Below are positions 8,549 to 16,732 of a stretch of 64,000 nucleotides of DNA, piece after piece. This DNA is from Flavobacterium frigoris PS1. Its GTDB lineage: Bacteria; Bacteroidota; Bacteroidia; Flavobacteriales; Flavobacteriaceae. The stretch spans positions 248,001-312,000 of the forward strand of contig NZ_AHKF01000018.1 of the NCBI RefSeq assembly GCF_000252125.1. The letters are read 5' to 3'. The notes beneath the pieces are model-generated. The model did no database searches, had not been told where the DNA came from, and saw nothing but the letters and a program-made list of their open reading frames with translations. The position numbers and the translations under genes are program-made. Position 1 is the stretch's first letter. Every line of letters starts with the position of its first letter.

Positions 8549-8608
8549 TCGCTGGTGTATTTTAAGAATTTCAGCTGTGTTATTTTAATCGGATTTTGGA
8601 CGACTTAT

Positions 8609-9346
8609 TTAGTCGTGATAATAAAAAACAGAAGAAGAATATAGTTCATTATTCCACCAGTCTTTTTTAACCTTAGAAAAGTAGTTGTAATTCAATTTTC
8701 CTGCTTGCGATTGCAATGGATATATAACAACACCATCTTCTCGGTATGCTTTTTTTAAATTAGTTTCGGGAACAACGGGAACGATATGTCCTGAGAGTCC
8801 TTTTTGTTTTCTTTTGGCACAAATTATTCCAATACCTCCATTGGTGTTTACCTTGTTTTGCATTTCATCAATACTAAATATTCTTTTCCATCCAAAACTA
8901 GCTCCCCATTTCAAAAACCAATCATGAATTGCACTAGAGTAAATTGTTTCTACGGTGTCGTCGTAAATTGCTTCCACTTCGTGTCCATCAAGAATTTTTT
9001 GGAGTGCCTCATCTGTCCACCACACAGTAGGAAGATATACGTTGGAGAAATAACAATAGTCATAGGAGTAAACGTTGCAATAGGTGTCTTCAACAGTTCT
9101 TTTATATCTAATATTTACGGATGGGTTAAGTTTATCAATGAGTCGAGCGATACTTGCTCGTTTAGTAGAAGAATCTGTTTCGTCTCTAAAGAGAATAGTG
9201 GGGTCAAAAATAGGTTTGTATTTCATTTCTGTCGAGTCCAAACGCGATTGTGGATCAGGTGAAAAACCAGCAATTTTTATGCGGGAATCCGGGAGTGAGT
9301 TGGCGATTATCGATTCGTGTTGAGGGGAGATGGTATCGTTCTTCAT
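8609..9346 (-). CDS. NlpC/CHAP-like cysteine peptidase or amidase without signal peptide
   Basis: In this 245-residue protein the catalytic region starts at NIRYKRTVEDTYCNVYSYDYC (78-98). Cys90 is the likely nucleophile, Trp109-Trp110 (LPTVWW) follow, then DWFLKWGASFGWKRI (142-156) and GLSGHIVPVVPE (183-194) with His187 as the likely base. Phage endolysins and antibacterial amidase effectors share this layout (YCNxFxWD ... GHxAxVxPE). Residues 1-77 are polar and Pro/Ser/Asp-rich and look disordered. There is no signal peptide, so a target in the periplasm would need a lysis or contact-dependent secretion route. The amidoligase-like gene lies 607 bp downstream on the same strand. Peptidase fold likely; substrate unknown. 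Confidence 0.65.
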   Translation of the reverse strand: MKNDTISPQHESIIANSLPDSRIKIAGFSPDPQSRLDSTEMKYKPIFDPTILFRDETDSSTKRASIARLIDKLNPSVNIRYKRTVEDTYCNVYSYDYCYFSNVYLPTVWWTDEALQKILDGHEVEAIYDDTVETIYSSAIHDWFLKWGASFGWKRIFSIDEMQNKVNTNGGIGIICAKRKQKGLSGHIVPVVPETNLKKAYREDGVVIYPLQSQAGKLNYNYFSKVKKDWWNNELYSSSVFYYHD

Positions 9347-9754
9347 TGTGATTGATTTAATTTATTAGTATAACAGACTCTAAACTTCGTTGTTTTTTTA
9401 TCTCGTTTATTAGAAGAGTAGTTAGACTTTGTGTTTTTTTAGAAACAACTTTTGTAGTGCGCGTGTTTTTGATAGTTTTTTATAACTTTTTAGGACATCG
9501 ATATTCAAAAAATAACTTTGGCTAAAATTTAAATGTAATGAAAAAAACTAAAAAAGGAATAGAATTTCATTTTAAATCTAAAGTATAGTATGATAATCCG
9601 AAACTACAAGCGGTGACGCTTGTGGTAAGTAGTTTTAGATAAGCGAGTTGCAAATAAGCAGTTTTTTTAAATTTTCTGTAAGCAATAGTTGCAGATAAGT
9701 GAGAATCATGCAGGTGCTTATACAATTTGTAGCTAACAATTCACTGTTGGGATT
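9347..9754. other. Intergenic region with a small hairpin
   Basis: 408 AT-rich bp. ACAAGCG (9606-9612) and CGCTTGT (9617-9623) form a 7-bp stem with a GTGA loop. It may be left over from a terminator of the patatin-like gene or of a lost gene. No ORF or promoter could be supported. Confidence 0.4.
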
Positions 9755-10506
9755 TTATGAACTGTTTATAAGTTCTTTTAGTTCTTTTTCTAAAAAAAGC
9801 GCGTATTTATAGCCGTAATCATAAATTTCATCAGATTTTTTAAGGTTAAATAAGCTAAATTGACTCATGTTTGGTGGTTCAATATACAAAGTACAACTCT
9901 CTATTTTATTTTGAACAGAGTTTTTCATGGCCAAATGAAAACAGCGGTCAAGGATATTATTCATGTGAACTTCATCTACTTCTTTTTTGATTGAATTGAT
10001 ATAACTTCCTATAATTATTTCGCATTTATTGATCAGGGGCTCAGTAGGGAAATTATTAATTACGCCGCCATCTAAATACAGAGCATTATTAAAATCGATA
10101 GGCTGAAATACTAACGGAGTACAGGCTGAAGCTTTCAAGGCTTGAGATAGGTTTCCTGTTGAAAAATGAACAATCTCTCCCTTTAGAATATCAGTCGCTG
10201 CAACAAATAAGGGAATATTTATATCTTCAAATGTGTTTTTTGGTAAATATTCTTGATAGATGCCTTGAAAACCTTTCATTGCAAACAGGCCTTGCTTTTT
10301 AATTAGAATATTGGAGAAATTAAAAATTTGTCTTTCCTTTAAAATGTTTACAATTTCTGGTATAGGATAACCAGCTGCATAAAAAATCGATCGCGATTGC
10401 ACCAGCGCTCGTGCCGGAAGTAAAGGAAGGTACAATGACGAATTCCTAAATGTGCAATTCCACGTGCACCACCTCCTGATAAAACAGCACCAATTTTAGT
10501 TTCCAT
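9755..10506 (-). pseudogene. Patatin-like phospholipase gene broken by frameshifts in its catalytic N-terminus
   Basis: An ATG at 10506 starts METKIGAVLSGGGARGIAHLGI, the glycine-rich oxyanion motif of bacterial patatins. The nucleophile motif GTSAGAI (from 10415) is in a second frame, and IFYAAGYP onward, running to the stop at 9755, is in a third. The 226-residue third frame holds the rest of the domain, including YLDGGVINNFP with the DGG/Asp of the Ser-Asp dyad. About 7-10 residues normally found between the two N-terminal motifs are also missing. At least two frame changes plus a deletion make this a pseudogene; the intact third frame cannot be active without the serine. Downstream it ends in KELINSS. 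Confidence 0.8.
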
Positions 10507-10552
10507 ATCGACAACGTATTAGGTAAGGGTTTTACTCAACGAATATAAGGAC

Positions 10553-10595
10553 AACAGGCTGATTATCATTTTTAATTAATGATAATCAGCCTGTT
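10553..10595. repeat. Perfect 18-bp inverted repeat
   Basis: AACAGGCTGATTATCATT (10553-10570) and its exact complement (10578-10595) flank a 7-nt loop TTTAATT. It lies between the patatin pseudogene and the DUF1398 gene. It has no T-run, so it is not a standard terminator, although it could stop the minus-strand DUF1398 transcript. Confidence 0.8.
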
Positions 10596-10669
10596 AATGA
10601 GTAGTGCGTAAAAGTGCAGTTGATTTAAATTTTTAAACCAGCTATGCTCTTGAGCTTGTAATTTAGTTG

Positions 10670-11059
10670 TTAAACTGGAATTTTTTCTATTACAATAGGG
10701 TCGCCTTCCGGGGTAAGATAGGTGCTCGTCATCTCGATGATATCAATACGACACTTGGCAATACCAGATTGGCTCGCCTGTTGGCAAAAAGTATAATAGT
10801 CGGTTTGACCGCCTTCATGCATGACAAGGGATTCAATAAAACGCTCTTTGTTTGCAGTAGCTGCAACGGATAATTGTTCATATTTTTTAGCGGTACTTAC
10901 CTCATGATCTGTATCACCGTAATAAACTACTCGACCGTCAGTGATGAAGGTATCGTATCCGTGTATTCCTAAATCGATTAATTCCTGAATATAAATAGCG
11001 AAATCAGTTTCTGTTTTTACTTTATCGTATGCTTGTTTGATTTGTTCTAGGGTAAACAT
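10670..11059 (-). CDS. DUF1398 family protein
   Basis: This 129-residue cytosolic protein opens with MFTLEQIKQAYDKVKTETDF and contains IYIQELIDLGIHGYDTFITDGRVVYYG and FCQQASQSGIAKCRIDI. These are the signatures of the DUF1398 (YbcV-like) family, which is sometimes annotated as a phage envelope protein by weak similarity. The length fits the whole domain. A -7 promoter element sits 27 bp upstream and a perfect inverted repeat 75 bp downstream, so it is a single-gene unit. The biochemical role of the family is not known. Confidence 0.85.
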   Translation of the reverse strand: MFTLEQIKQAYDKVKTETDFAIYIQELIDLGIHGYDTFITDGRVVYYGDTDHEVSTAKKYEQLSVAATANKERFIESLVMHEGGQTDYYTFCQQASQSGIAKCRIDIIEMTSTYLTPEGDPIVIEKIPV

Positions 11060-11085
11060 GTTTTTTTTGTTTTAAGATAGGATTA

Positions 11086-11093
11086 CAAATATA
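11086..11093 (-). promoter_or_regulatory. -7 promoter element of the DUF1398 gene (TATATTTG)
   Basis: An exact TAnnTTTG match on the minus strand, 27 bp before the ATG at 11059. No -33 element was recognised. Confidence 0.5.
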
Positions 11094-11431
11094 CATTATC
11101 TGGAAAAATAGGGTTGTCTTCGTTACCTTTGTTTATGAAAAATGATCGAAAATAGGAAGCCATTGACAAACAATAAATAAATATTTGTTTATTGTGAATG
11201 TTTTCTAGATTTCCTAAAATTAAAGAGAAGGGGGTAAACCTTTTAAATTGATTAAAGAATAAATCTTAATATAAATTTAGAAATGTTAGTCGGATGTTTT
11301 TCTAAAATGTAGTTTCAAATAATGTAGGGAATTTATCCAACTAGATTTTTCGGAATGTAACAGGGATTTAGAGATTGTGGGCATCAGATTTTGAAGTCCA
11401 TTAGAAACCTTGTAAAACATCAACTTAAACG

Positions 11432-11497
11432 GTGTCGACACGAACAATGACAGCACGAGAATACAATGGCAGAGCCTCTAAAATGTCATCTTGTCAT
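11432..11497 (+). promoter_or_regulatory. Candidate upstream activator sites of dnaK
   Basis: The region has a 10-bp palindrome GTGTCGACAC (11432-11441), ATGACA (11447-11452) and two direct TGTCAT copies (11484-11489 and 11492-11497). ATGACA is the reverse complement of TGTCAT. They lie 55-120 bp upstream of the sigma54-like promoter, where an enhancer-binding activator would sit. Function is inferred from position only. Confidence 0.35.
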
Positions 11498-11551
11498 ATT
11501 TTTTTACGCCATTTTTAACATAAACTGACAATTTCCTGAACCCTTTTGGAT

Positions 11552-11566
11552 TGGCACAAAGATTGA
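11552..11566 (+). promoter_or_regulatory. Sigma54-type -24/-12 promoter of dnaK
   Basis: TGGCAC (11552-11557), a 5-bp spacer, and TTGA (11563-11566) match the consensus TGGCAC-N5-TTGC except for the last base. The GG and G(A) pairs are spaced exactly as sigma54 requires. The start would fall near 11578, about 45 nt before the ATG. No TAnnTTTG element competes with it. Confidence 0.55.
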
Positions 11567-11622
11567 CTTAAGGACTATGAGTTGTTAAAATAAGTATACA
11601 TTATAATTAAATATAAATAAAA

Positions 11623-13506
11623 ATGGGTAAAATAATTGGAATTGATTTAGGTACGACAAACTCTTGTGTTTCTGTAATGGAAGGTAATGAAGCAGTTGTT
11701 ATTCCTAACGCAGAAGGAAAAAGAACAACACCATCTATCATCGCTTTTGTTGAAGGTGGCGAAATTAAAGTAGGAGATCCTGCAAAAAGACAAGCGGTAA
11801 CGAATCCTACCAAAACAATTGCTTCTATTAAACGTTTTATGGGTCATTCTTTTGCTGAAGTTACGGCTGAATCAAAAAGAGTTTCTTACAAAGTGGTAAA
11901 AGGAGACAACAATACGCCACGTGTGGATATTGATGGTCGTTTATACACTGCACAAGAATTGTCAGCAATGACACTTCAAAAAATGAAAAAAACAGCTGAA
12001 GACTATTTAGGTCAAACTGTTACTGAAGCGGTTATTACTGTTCCTGCTTACTTTAATGATGCACAACGTCAAGCTACAAAAGAAGCTGGTGAAATTGCAG
12101 GTCTTAAAGTAATGCGTATTATCAACGAACCTACAGCAGCAGCGCTTGCTTACGGACTTGATAAAAAAGGTAAAGATCAAAAAATTGCTGTTTACGATTT
12201 AGGTGGAGGTACATTTGATATCTCTGTTCTTGAATTAGGAGACGGAGTTTTTGAAGTATTATCTACAAATGGAGATACGCACTTAGGTGGAGATGATTTT
12301 GACCACGAAATTATTGACTGGTTAGCTGACGAATTTAAAGCTGAAGAAGATATTGACTTGCGTCTTGACCCTATGTCATTGCAACGTTTGAAAGAAGCTG
12401 CTGAGAAAGCTAAAATTGAATTGTCATCTTCTACTGAAACTGAAATCAACTTACCTTACGTAACTGCTACAGCCTCAGGACCAAAACACCTTGTTAAAAA
12501 ATTATCTAGAGCTAAATTTGAGCAATTAACTGATTCATTAGTTAAACGTTCTATGGCACCAGTTGCTAAAGCACTTAAAGATGCAGGTTTATCTGTTTCT
12601 GATATTGACGAAGTGATCCTTGTAGGAGGTTCTACTCGTATGCCAAGAATCGCTGACGAAGTGGAGAAATTCTTTGGTAAAAAAGCGTCTAAAGGAGTTA
12701 ACCCTGATGAAGTTGTTGCAATTGGAGCAGCTATTCAAGGTGGAGTTCTTTCTGGAGATGTAAAAGATGTATTGTTACTTGACGTTACACCTTTATCTCT
12801 AGGTATCGAAACTATGGGTGGTGTTATGACAACTCTTATTGAGTCTAATACTACTATTCCAACTAAAAAATCGCAAGTATTCTCTACTGCTGCAGATTCT
12901 CAACCAACAGTTGAAATTCACGTATTGCAAGGAGCTAGAGCAATGGCTGCTGACAACAAAACTATCGGTCGTTTCCATTTAGATGGTATACCACCAGCAC
13001 CAAGAGGTGTTCCACAAATTGAAGTAACTTTTGATATTGATGCTAATGGTATCATAAAAGTTTCTGCAACTGACAAAGGAACAGGAAAATCTCATGACAT
13101 TCGTATCGAAGCTTCTTCTGGATTAACAGCTGAAGAAATCGAAAGAATGAAACAAGATGCTGAAGCTAACGCTGAATCTGACAAAATCGCAAGAGAAAGA
13201 GCTGAAAAATTGAACGAAGCAGATGGAATGATCTTCCAAACTGAAACTCAATTGAAAGACCTTGGAGCAAAATTATCTGATGAAAATAAAGTTGCTGTAG
13301 AATATGCATTGACTGAATTGAGAATGGCTCACCAATCTCAAGACATTCCAGCTATTCAAACTGCACTTGATAACATCAATGCTGCTTGGAAAACTGCTAC
13401 TGAAGCAATGTACGCTCAAGGAGAACAAGGTCAAGATGCTGCACAGCCACAAGCTGATGCTCAAGGAGACGATGTTCAAGATGTAGATTACGAAGAAGTA
13501 AAATAA
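11623..13506 (+). CDS. dnaK: Chaperone protein DnaK (Hsp70)
   Basis: This 627-residue full-length Hsp70 begins with the actin-type ATPase ([13 protein letters not shown], phosphate-1; [14 protein letters not shown], phosphate-2; [10 protein letters not shown], adenosine motif). The linker and substrate-binding domain start near [21 protein letters not shown], with a helical lid and a C-terminal acidic tail ending DVDYEEVK. It folds nascent and stress-damaged proteins in the cytosol with DnaJ and GrpE, which are not encoded nearby. It is monocistronic. Codon use is that of a highly expressed gene. Upstream lies a sigma54-like promoter rather than a standard Bacteroidetes promoter, which suggests stress control by an activator. 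Confidence 0.98.
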   Translation: MGKIIGIDLGTTNSCVSVMEGNEAVVIPNAEGKRTTPSIIAFVEGGEIKVGDPAKRQAVTNPTKTIASIKRFMGHSFAEVTAESKRVSYKVVKGDNNTPRVDIDGRLYTAQELSAMTLQKMKKTAEDYLGQTVTEAVITVPAYFNDAQRQATKEAGEIAGLKVMRIINEPTAAALAYGLDKKGKDQKIAVYDLGGGTFDISVLELGDGVFEVLSTNGDTHLGGDDFDHEIIDWLADEFKAEEDIDLRLDPMSLQRLKEAAEKAKIELSSSTETEINLPYVTATASGPKHLVKKLSRAKFEQLTDSLVKRSMAPVAKALKDAGLSVSDIDEVILVGGSTRMPRIADEVEKFFGKKASKGVNPDEVVAIGAAIQGGVLSGDVKDVLLLDVTPLSLGIETMGGVMTTLIESNTTIPTKKSQVFSTAADSQPTVEIHVLQGARAMAADNKTIGRFHLDGIPPAPRGVPQIEVTFDIDANGIIKVSATDKGTGKSHDIRIEASSGLTAEEIERMKQDAEANAESDKIARERAEKLNEADGMIFQTETQLKDLGAKLSDENKVAVEYALTELRMAHQSQDIPAIQTALDNINAAWKTATEAMYAQGEQGQDAAQPQADAQGDDVQDVDYEEVK

Positions 13507-13515
13507 TTAGCTTGT

Positions 13516-13543
13516 GTAGAGATGGACTTCAGTCCGTCTCTAC
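13516..13543 (+). other. Hairpin behind dnaK
   Basis: GTAGAGATGGAC and GTCCGTCTCTAC form a 12-bp stem with one T-G pair and a TTCA loop, immediately before the true terminator. It may protect the 3' end of the abundant dnaK mRNA. Confidence 0.6.
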
Positions 13544-13556
13544 TTTGTATAAAGAA

Positions 13557-13588
13557 AACCGTTCGCCTTTGGTGAACGGTTTTTTTTT
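13557..13588 (+). terminator. Rho-independent terminator of dnaK
   Basis: AACCGTTCGCC pairs with GGTGAACGGTT (one wobble) around a TTT loop and is followed by eight T. The convergent blh gene ends just beyond it. Confidence 0.9.
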
Positions 13589-13592
13589 GCCT

Positions 13593-14495
13593 CTATTTTT
13601 TAATTGATCCTTTTTCACCGCGAAACATTTTCGTGATCACTAAAGCATGCGGAAATGTTATGGCGGCCAAAAAAGAGAAAAATAGGGCATGAAATAATTG
13701 CTGCTCTTTAAATGTAAAATAGAGAAGTGCCATTCCTAATATTGAGATCAACCAATAGATTCCTGCTGCGCGACAGTAGGCAATAAAATGCTTAAAGGAA
13801 TAGTTGCCATTTAAAAATTTTATTTGATCAATTATAGAAGGAATGCTATGCCATAAGACGAAATAAATCGCAAATCCCCATATCAGACTCGAAGATTTAA
13901 AAATGATCGTAAATAGGGCTAGATAAAAGAGTTCGTTGAGTAGTTTTTTTCTAATTTTTTCTAGTTTCCAATAAAAGTAGATCGATAAGCCAATAAATGC
14001 TATACCCGAAATCGTTAACAACATTGAAAAATAGGAACTAAGAATGCTGATTCTTGTGATATTCAATATGATGCTTTGTACTTCGTCTGGGTGAAAAGTA
14101 AACAACAGCGATAAAATGAAGAATCCATATGCTAATTGAAACAGGGCCAAAATCCATTTGGCAAAGTCATTCTGTAAATTTTGCCATTGCTGTTCTCCAA
14201 AATGATACGCACTGACAATTATGAATAATAGTAGAGCCAGTGCAGGAATGGTATAAAACAAAAGTATTCCCATCAAAACAACTAACAGGTAAGATCCGAG
14301 TATTTTAAGTGATGAATTTGATTGTTTTTTAGGATTTATAGTTTTTATTAATAGTAGATCATTTGCTCCGTGTAATATTCCAAAAGTGAAAATAAAAAGG
14401 AAACCGGAGAGTACCTGTAACTTAGTCGAGAAATAGGAGTCCATCCATAATCCGAAAAAGCTTACAACTATTGCAATATTTGAATAATTTTTCAT
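13593..14495 (-). CDS. blh: Brp/Blh-type beta-carotene 15,15'-dioxygenase
   Basis: This 300-residue integral membrane protein with about eight hydrophobic helices carries the family histidine motifs: GILHGANDLLLI (39-50), SAYHFGEQQW (about 94-103), VLWHSIPSII (about 216-225) and FPHALVI (about 282-288). Blh enzymes bind iron through such histidines and split beta-carotene into two retinals, supplying rhodopsin chromophore. It is divergent from the proteorhodopsin gene, 113 bp away, the usual arrangement in phototrophic flavobacteria. The last residues are basic. The carotene-forming genes (crtE, crtB, crtI, crtY) are not in the window and must lie elsewhere. Confidence 0.92.
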   Translation of the reverse strand: MKNYSNIAIVVSFFGLWMDSYFSTKLQVLSGFLFIFTFGILHGANDLLLIKTINPKKQSNSSLKILGSYLLVVLMGILLFYTIPALALLLFIIVSAYHFGEQQWQNLQNDFAKWILALFQLAYGFFILSLLFTFHPDEVQSIILNITRISILSSYFSMLLTISGIAFIGLSIYFYWKLEKIRKKLLNELFYLALFTIIFKSSSLIWGFAIYFVLWHSIPSIIDQIKFLNGNYSFKHFIAYCRAAGIYWLISILGMALLYFTFKEQQLFHALFFSFLAAITFPHALVITKMFRGEKGSIKK

Positions 14496-14541
14496 AAAAT
14501 TTAATTATTGTTTAAAATTAAGCAAAAAAGATTGAACATAA

Positions 14542-14573
14542 TTGTTTTTGTTGTTTAACTTTTACTACATTTG
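14542..14573 (+). promoter_or_regulatory. Promoter of the proteorhodopsin gene
   Basis: TACATTTG (14566-14573) is an exact -7 match, with TTG at 14542-14544 after a 21-bp spacer. Other TTG copies nearby would give shorter spacing. The start is expected near 14580, giving a leader of about 29 nt before the ATG at 14609. Confidence 0.65.
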
Positions 14574-14608
14574 ACTGAACAAAATAATTATTTAAAAATA
14601 TTTTCGTT

Positions 14609-15334
14609 ATGACAAAATTTATGTTTATTTCAGGTTTAGTTGGGAAATTATCGCCAACAGATTATGTAGGGTTTACGTTCTTTGTAGGGTGTATGGCTAT
14701 GATGGCCGCATCAGCATTTTTCTTTTTGTCTTTAAGTCAGTTTGACAAAAAGTGGCGTACTTCAGTATTGGTTTCAGGACTAATCACTTTTATTGCTGCG
14801 GTGCATTATTTCTACATGAGAGATTATTGGGCTTCATTTGGTGAATCACCGACATTCTTTCGTTATGTAGACTGGGTTTTAACTGTACCGTTAATGTGTT
14901 TAGAATTTTATCTGATACTAAAAGTAGCAGGTGCAAAGCAGTCTTTATTATGGAAAATGATCATTTATTCTGTAATAATGTTAGTTACAGGTTACTTAGG
15001 TGAAGTAGTAATGAAAGATAGTGCTGCTTTTTGGGGATTCATTTCCGGAGTTGCTTATTTCTTTATTGTTTATGAAATTTGGTTAGGCCAAGCTTCAAAA
15101 TTAGCTGCGGCAGCAGGTGGAGAAATTCAAAAAGCACATAAAATTTTGTGTTGGTTCGTACTTGTTGGATGGTCAATTTATCCATTAGGATATATGATGG
15201 GAACTACAGGCTGGTATAACGGAGTTATTCCTAGTGGTAATATCGATGTGGTTTATAACATTGCGGATGCGATTAATAAAATTGGATTTGGTTTAGTAAT
15301 TTACAATTTAGCTGTTTCGTCGCAAAAAGATTAA
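14609..15334 (+). CDS. Proteorhodopsin, light-driven proton pump (DTE type, green-tuned)
   Basis: This 241-residue seven-helix microbial rhodopsin sits in the inner membrane. Helix C reads RYVDWVLTVPLMCLE: Asp88 (proton acceptor), Thr92 and Glu99 (proton donor) give the DTE motif of outward proton pumps, not the NDQ motif of sodium pumps. Met96 matches proteorhodopsin position 105, where Leu or Met means green absorption and Gln blue. His66 matches the conserved His75. The retinal Schiff base is Lys224 in DAINKIGFG, with counterion-region Asp220. Gly143 and Gly147 in helix E may leave a lateral opening that could admit a carotenoid antenna; this needs alignment. The retinal synthase blh is divergent next to it. 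Confidence 0.97.
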   Translation: MTKFMFISGLVGKLSPTDYVGFTFFVGCMAMMAASAFFFLSLSQFDKKWRTSVLVSGLITFIAAVHYFYMRDYWASFGESPTFFRYVDWVLTVPLMCLEFYLILKVAGAKQSLLWKMIIYSVIMLVTGYLGEVVMKDSAAFWGFISGVAYFFIVYEIWLGQASKLAAAAGGEIQKAHKILCWFVLVGWSIYPLGYMMGTTGWYNGVIPSGNIDVVYNIADAINKIGFGLVIYNLAVSSQKD

Positions 15335-15360
15335 TTCCTTTTTTTTTATATTTAATGTTA

Positions 15361-15391
15361 AAACCGAACTAGCGATAGTTCGGTTTTTTTG
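15361..15391 (+). terminator. Terminator of the proteorhodopsin gene
   Basis: AAACCGAACTA (15361-15371) and TAGTTCGGTTT (15376-15386) form a perfect stem with a GCGA tetraloop and a T-run. Confidence 0.92.
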
Positions 15392-15561
15392 TTTTAGAGC
15401 TAAAAGATGATCATTGTCATAAATGAAATTGTAAATTGTCCATATATTTGTTACCAATAAAAATTCCCTGAAATTAATCTGTTATTTTAGAAATGCCAAA
15501 AAGGGAACAATCCGTAATATCCGGGTAGTTTTTTGTAGTACTACCTATTAAACAGTTTTGG

Positions 15562-16632
15562 ATGAGAAAAATAAAATTTAAAAAAGGACCAAAGTCACAG
15601 TCAAGCAAATTAGAATATACGGGTCGTCACAAAAAGTTTGAGGCGGAAATGCAATTGTTTGTGTACGACGACCTGAGAGTTACCGAATATGAAGACTTTG
15701 AAATGTCGGATTTTAAAAAATGCATAGATCTAGCGCAAAATAACTGGCTTAATTTGCATGGCTTAAATGAAATTGAAATCATTGAAGGTATAGGGGCTTT
15801 TTTTAAAATAGATAACTTTCTACTTTCTGATATCTTAAATACCAGCAGGAGAACAAAGCTTGAAGAATTTCCGGATACTTTATTTTTTAATATAAAGTCC
15901 ATGCTGCCCACAGAGCATTCTGATAATATCAGTGTAGAACAAATAAGTTTCTTGATAAAAGATGGGGTTTTGATTTCTTTTCAAGAGAAAAGGAGTGATT
16001 TTTTTATTCACATCAGAGAACGAATTCGAAACCATTCAGGTGTTGTCAGATCAAAAAAAGTAGATTTTTTACTCTACCTCCTATTGGATGCCATTATTGA
16101 GAATTTTTATGTTACAATAGAAAATGAAGAAGATAAAGTAGAGGAATTAATTAGTTTATCAAAGAATAGTGCGGACCCAGAAATTTTAGTGAGAATTGAG
16201 AAGCACAGGGATAACTTTAATTTCCTAAAGCGTTCCATAATTCCACTAAGGGATTCCTTATACGCTATCAAAATGTTGAAAGAAGATGAAGAATTTACTG
16301 TCATTGAACAGGAATCGTATAGTTATTTTTCGCGATTACATCAAAAAAGTTTGGAGCTGCTTGAACAAATAGATTCTGACATGGGAATGCTGGAGAGTGC
16401 CTCTAATTTTTTTTTCTCGTCCCAAACGCATAAGATGAATGAGATTATGAAAACTTTGACAATCGTTTCGGCAATATTTATTCCTTTAACTTTTATTGCA
16501 GGTGTTTATGGAATGAATTTCGAACACATGCCCGAATTACAGTATCAAAACGGGTATTTTGCCGTTATTGGTATTATGGCCCTAATCGTAGTGGGTATGA
16601 TTGTCTATTTTAAAAGGAGGGATTGGTTTTAA
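15562..16632 (+). CDS. corA: CorA family magnesium/cobalt transporter
   Basis: The 356-residue protein has a long N-terminal cytosolic alpha/beta domain and helical stalk (about 1-290) and two C-terminal membrane helices. The family signature GMNFEHMPEL lies between them, following TIVSAIFIPLTFIAGVYGMN. CorA pentamers carry Mg2+ (and Co2+ or Ni2+) inward down the membrane potential. The extreme N-terminus (MRKIKFKKGPK) is very basic. It stands alone in front of pta, about 100 bp away, with no obvious functional tie. The C-terminal basic KRRDWF is usual. Confidence 0.93.
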   Translation: MRKIKFKKGPKSQSSKLEYTGRHKKFEAEMQLFVYDDLRVTEYEDFEMSDFKKCIDLAQNNWLNLHGLNEIEIIEGIGAFFKIDNFLLSDILNTSRRTKLEEFPDTLFFNIKSMLPTEHSDNISVEQISFLIKDGVLISFQEKRSDFFIHIRERIRNHSGVVRSKKVDFLLYLLLDAIIENFYVTIENEEDKVEELISLSKNSADPEILVRIEKHRDNFNFLKRSIIPLRDSLYAIKMLKEDEEFTVIEQESYSYFSRLHQKSLELLEQIDSDMGMLESASNFFFSSQTHKMNEIMKTLTIVSAIFIPLTFIAGVYGMNFEHMPELQYQNGYFAVIGIMALIVVGMIVYFKRRDWF

Positions 16633-16732
16633 GAAGAAGAGCAAAGTGACAAAGGTTAAAAGTAACATAGATTTAGGTAGCCTGATAAGGATTGACTCCA
16701 TTTGAGTTGGAATAACAATAAAAATAAAGGAA

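Larger units (their letters stand above)
8002..8608. other. Long AT-rich intergenic region with a promoter for the amidoligase-like gene
   Basis: 607 bp lie between two same-strand genes. It holds a well-formed minus-strand promoter (8329-8359), implying a leader of about 320 nt for the downstream gene, and copy B of a degenerate repeat. No convincing ORF was found; a plus-strand frame at 7981-8298 has random-looking composition. Confidence 0.5.
11060..11622. other. Intergenic region between DUF1398 and dnaK with regulatory signals
   Basis: 563 bp separate the divergent DUF1398 and dnaK genes. It contains a -7 element for DUF1398, a sigma54-like promoter for dnaK, and upstream TGTCAT/ATGACA motifs with a GTGTCGACAC palindrome. 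No further gene was found. Confidence 0.6.

Noticed and set aside
8461-8600. Integron attC-like site behind the peptidase gene (GTTAAGT at 8469)
   Set aside because: A single 7-base match to the core consensus is expected by chance in AT-rich DNA, no paired RYYYAAC core was found, and no integrase is present.
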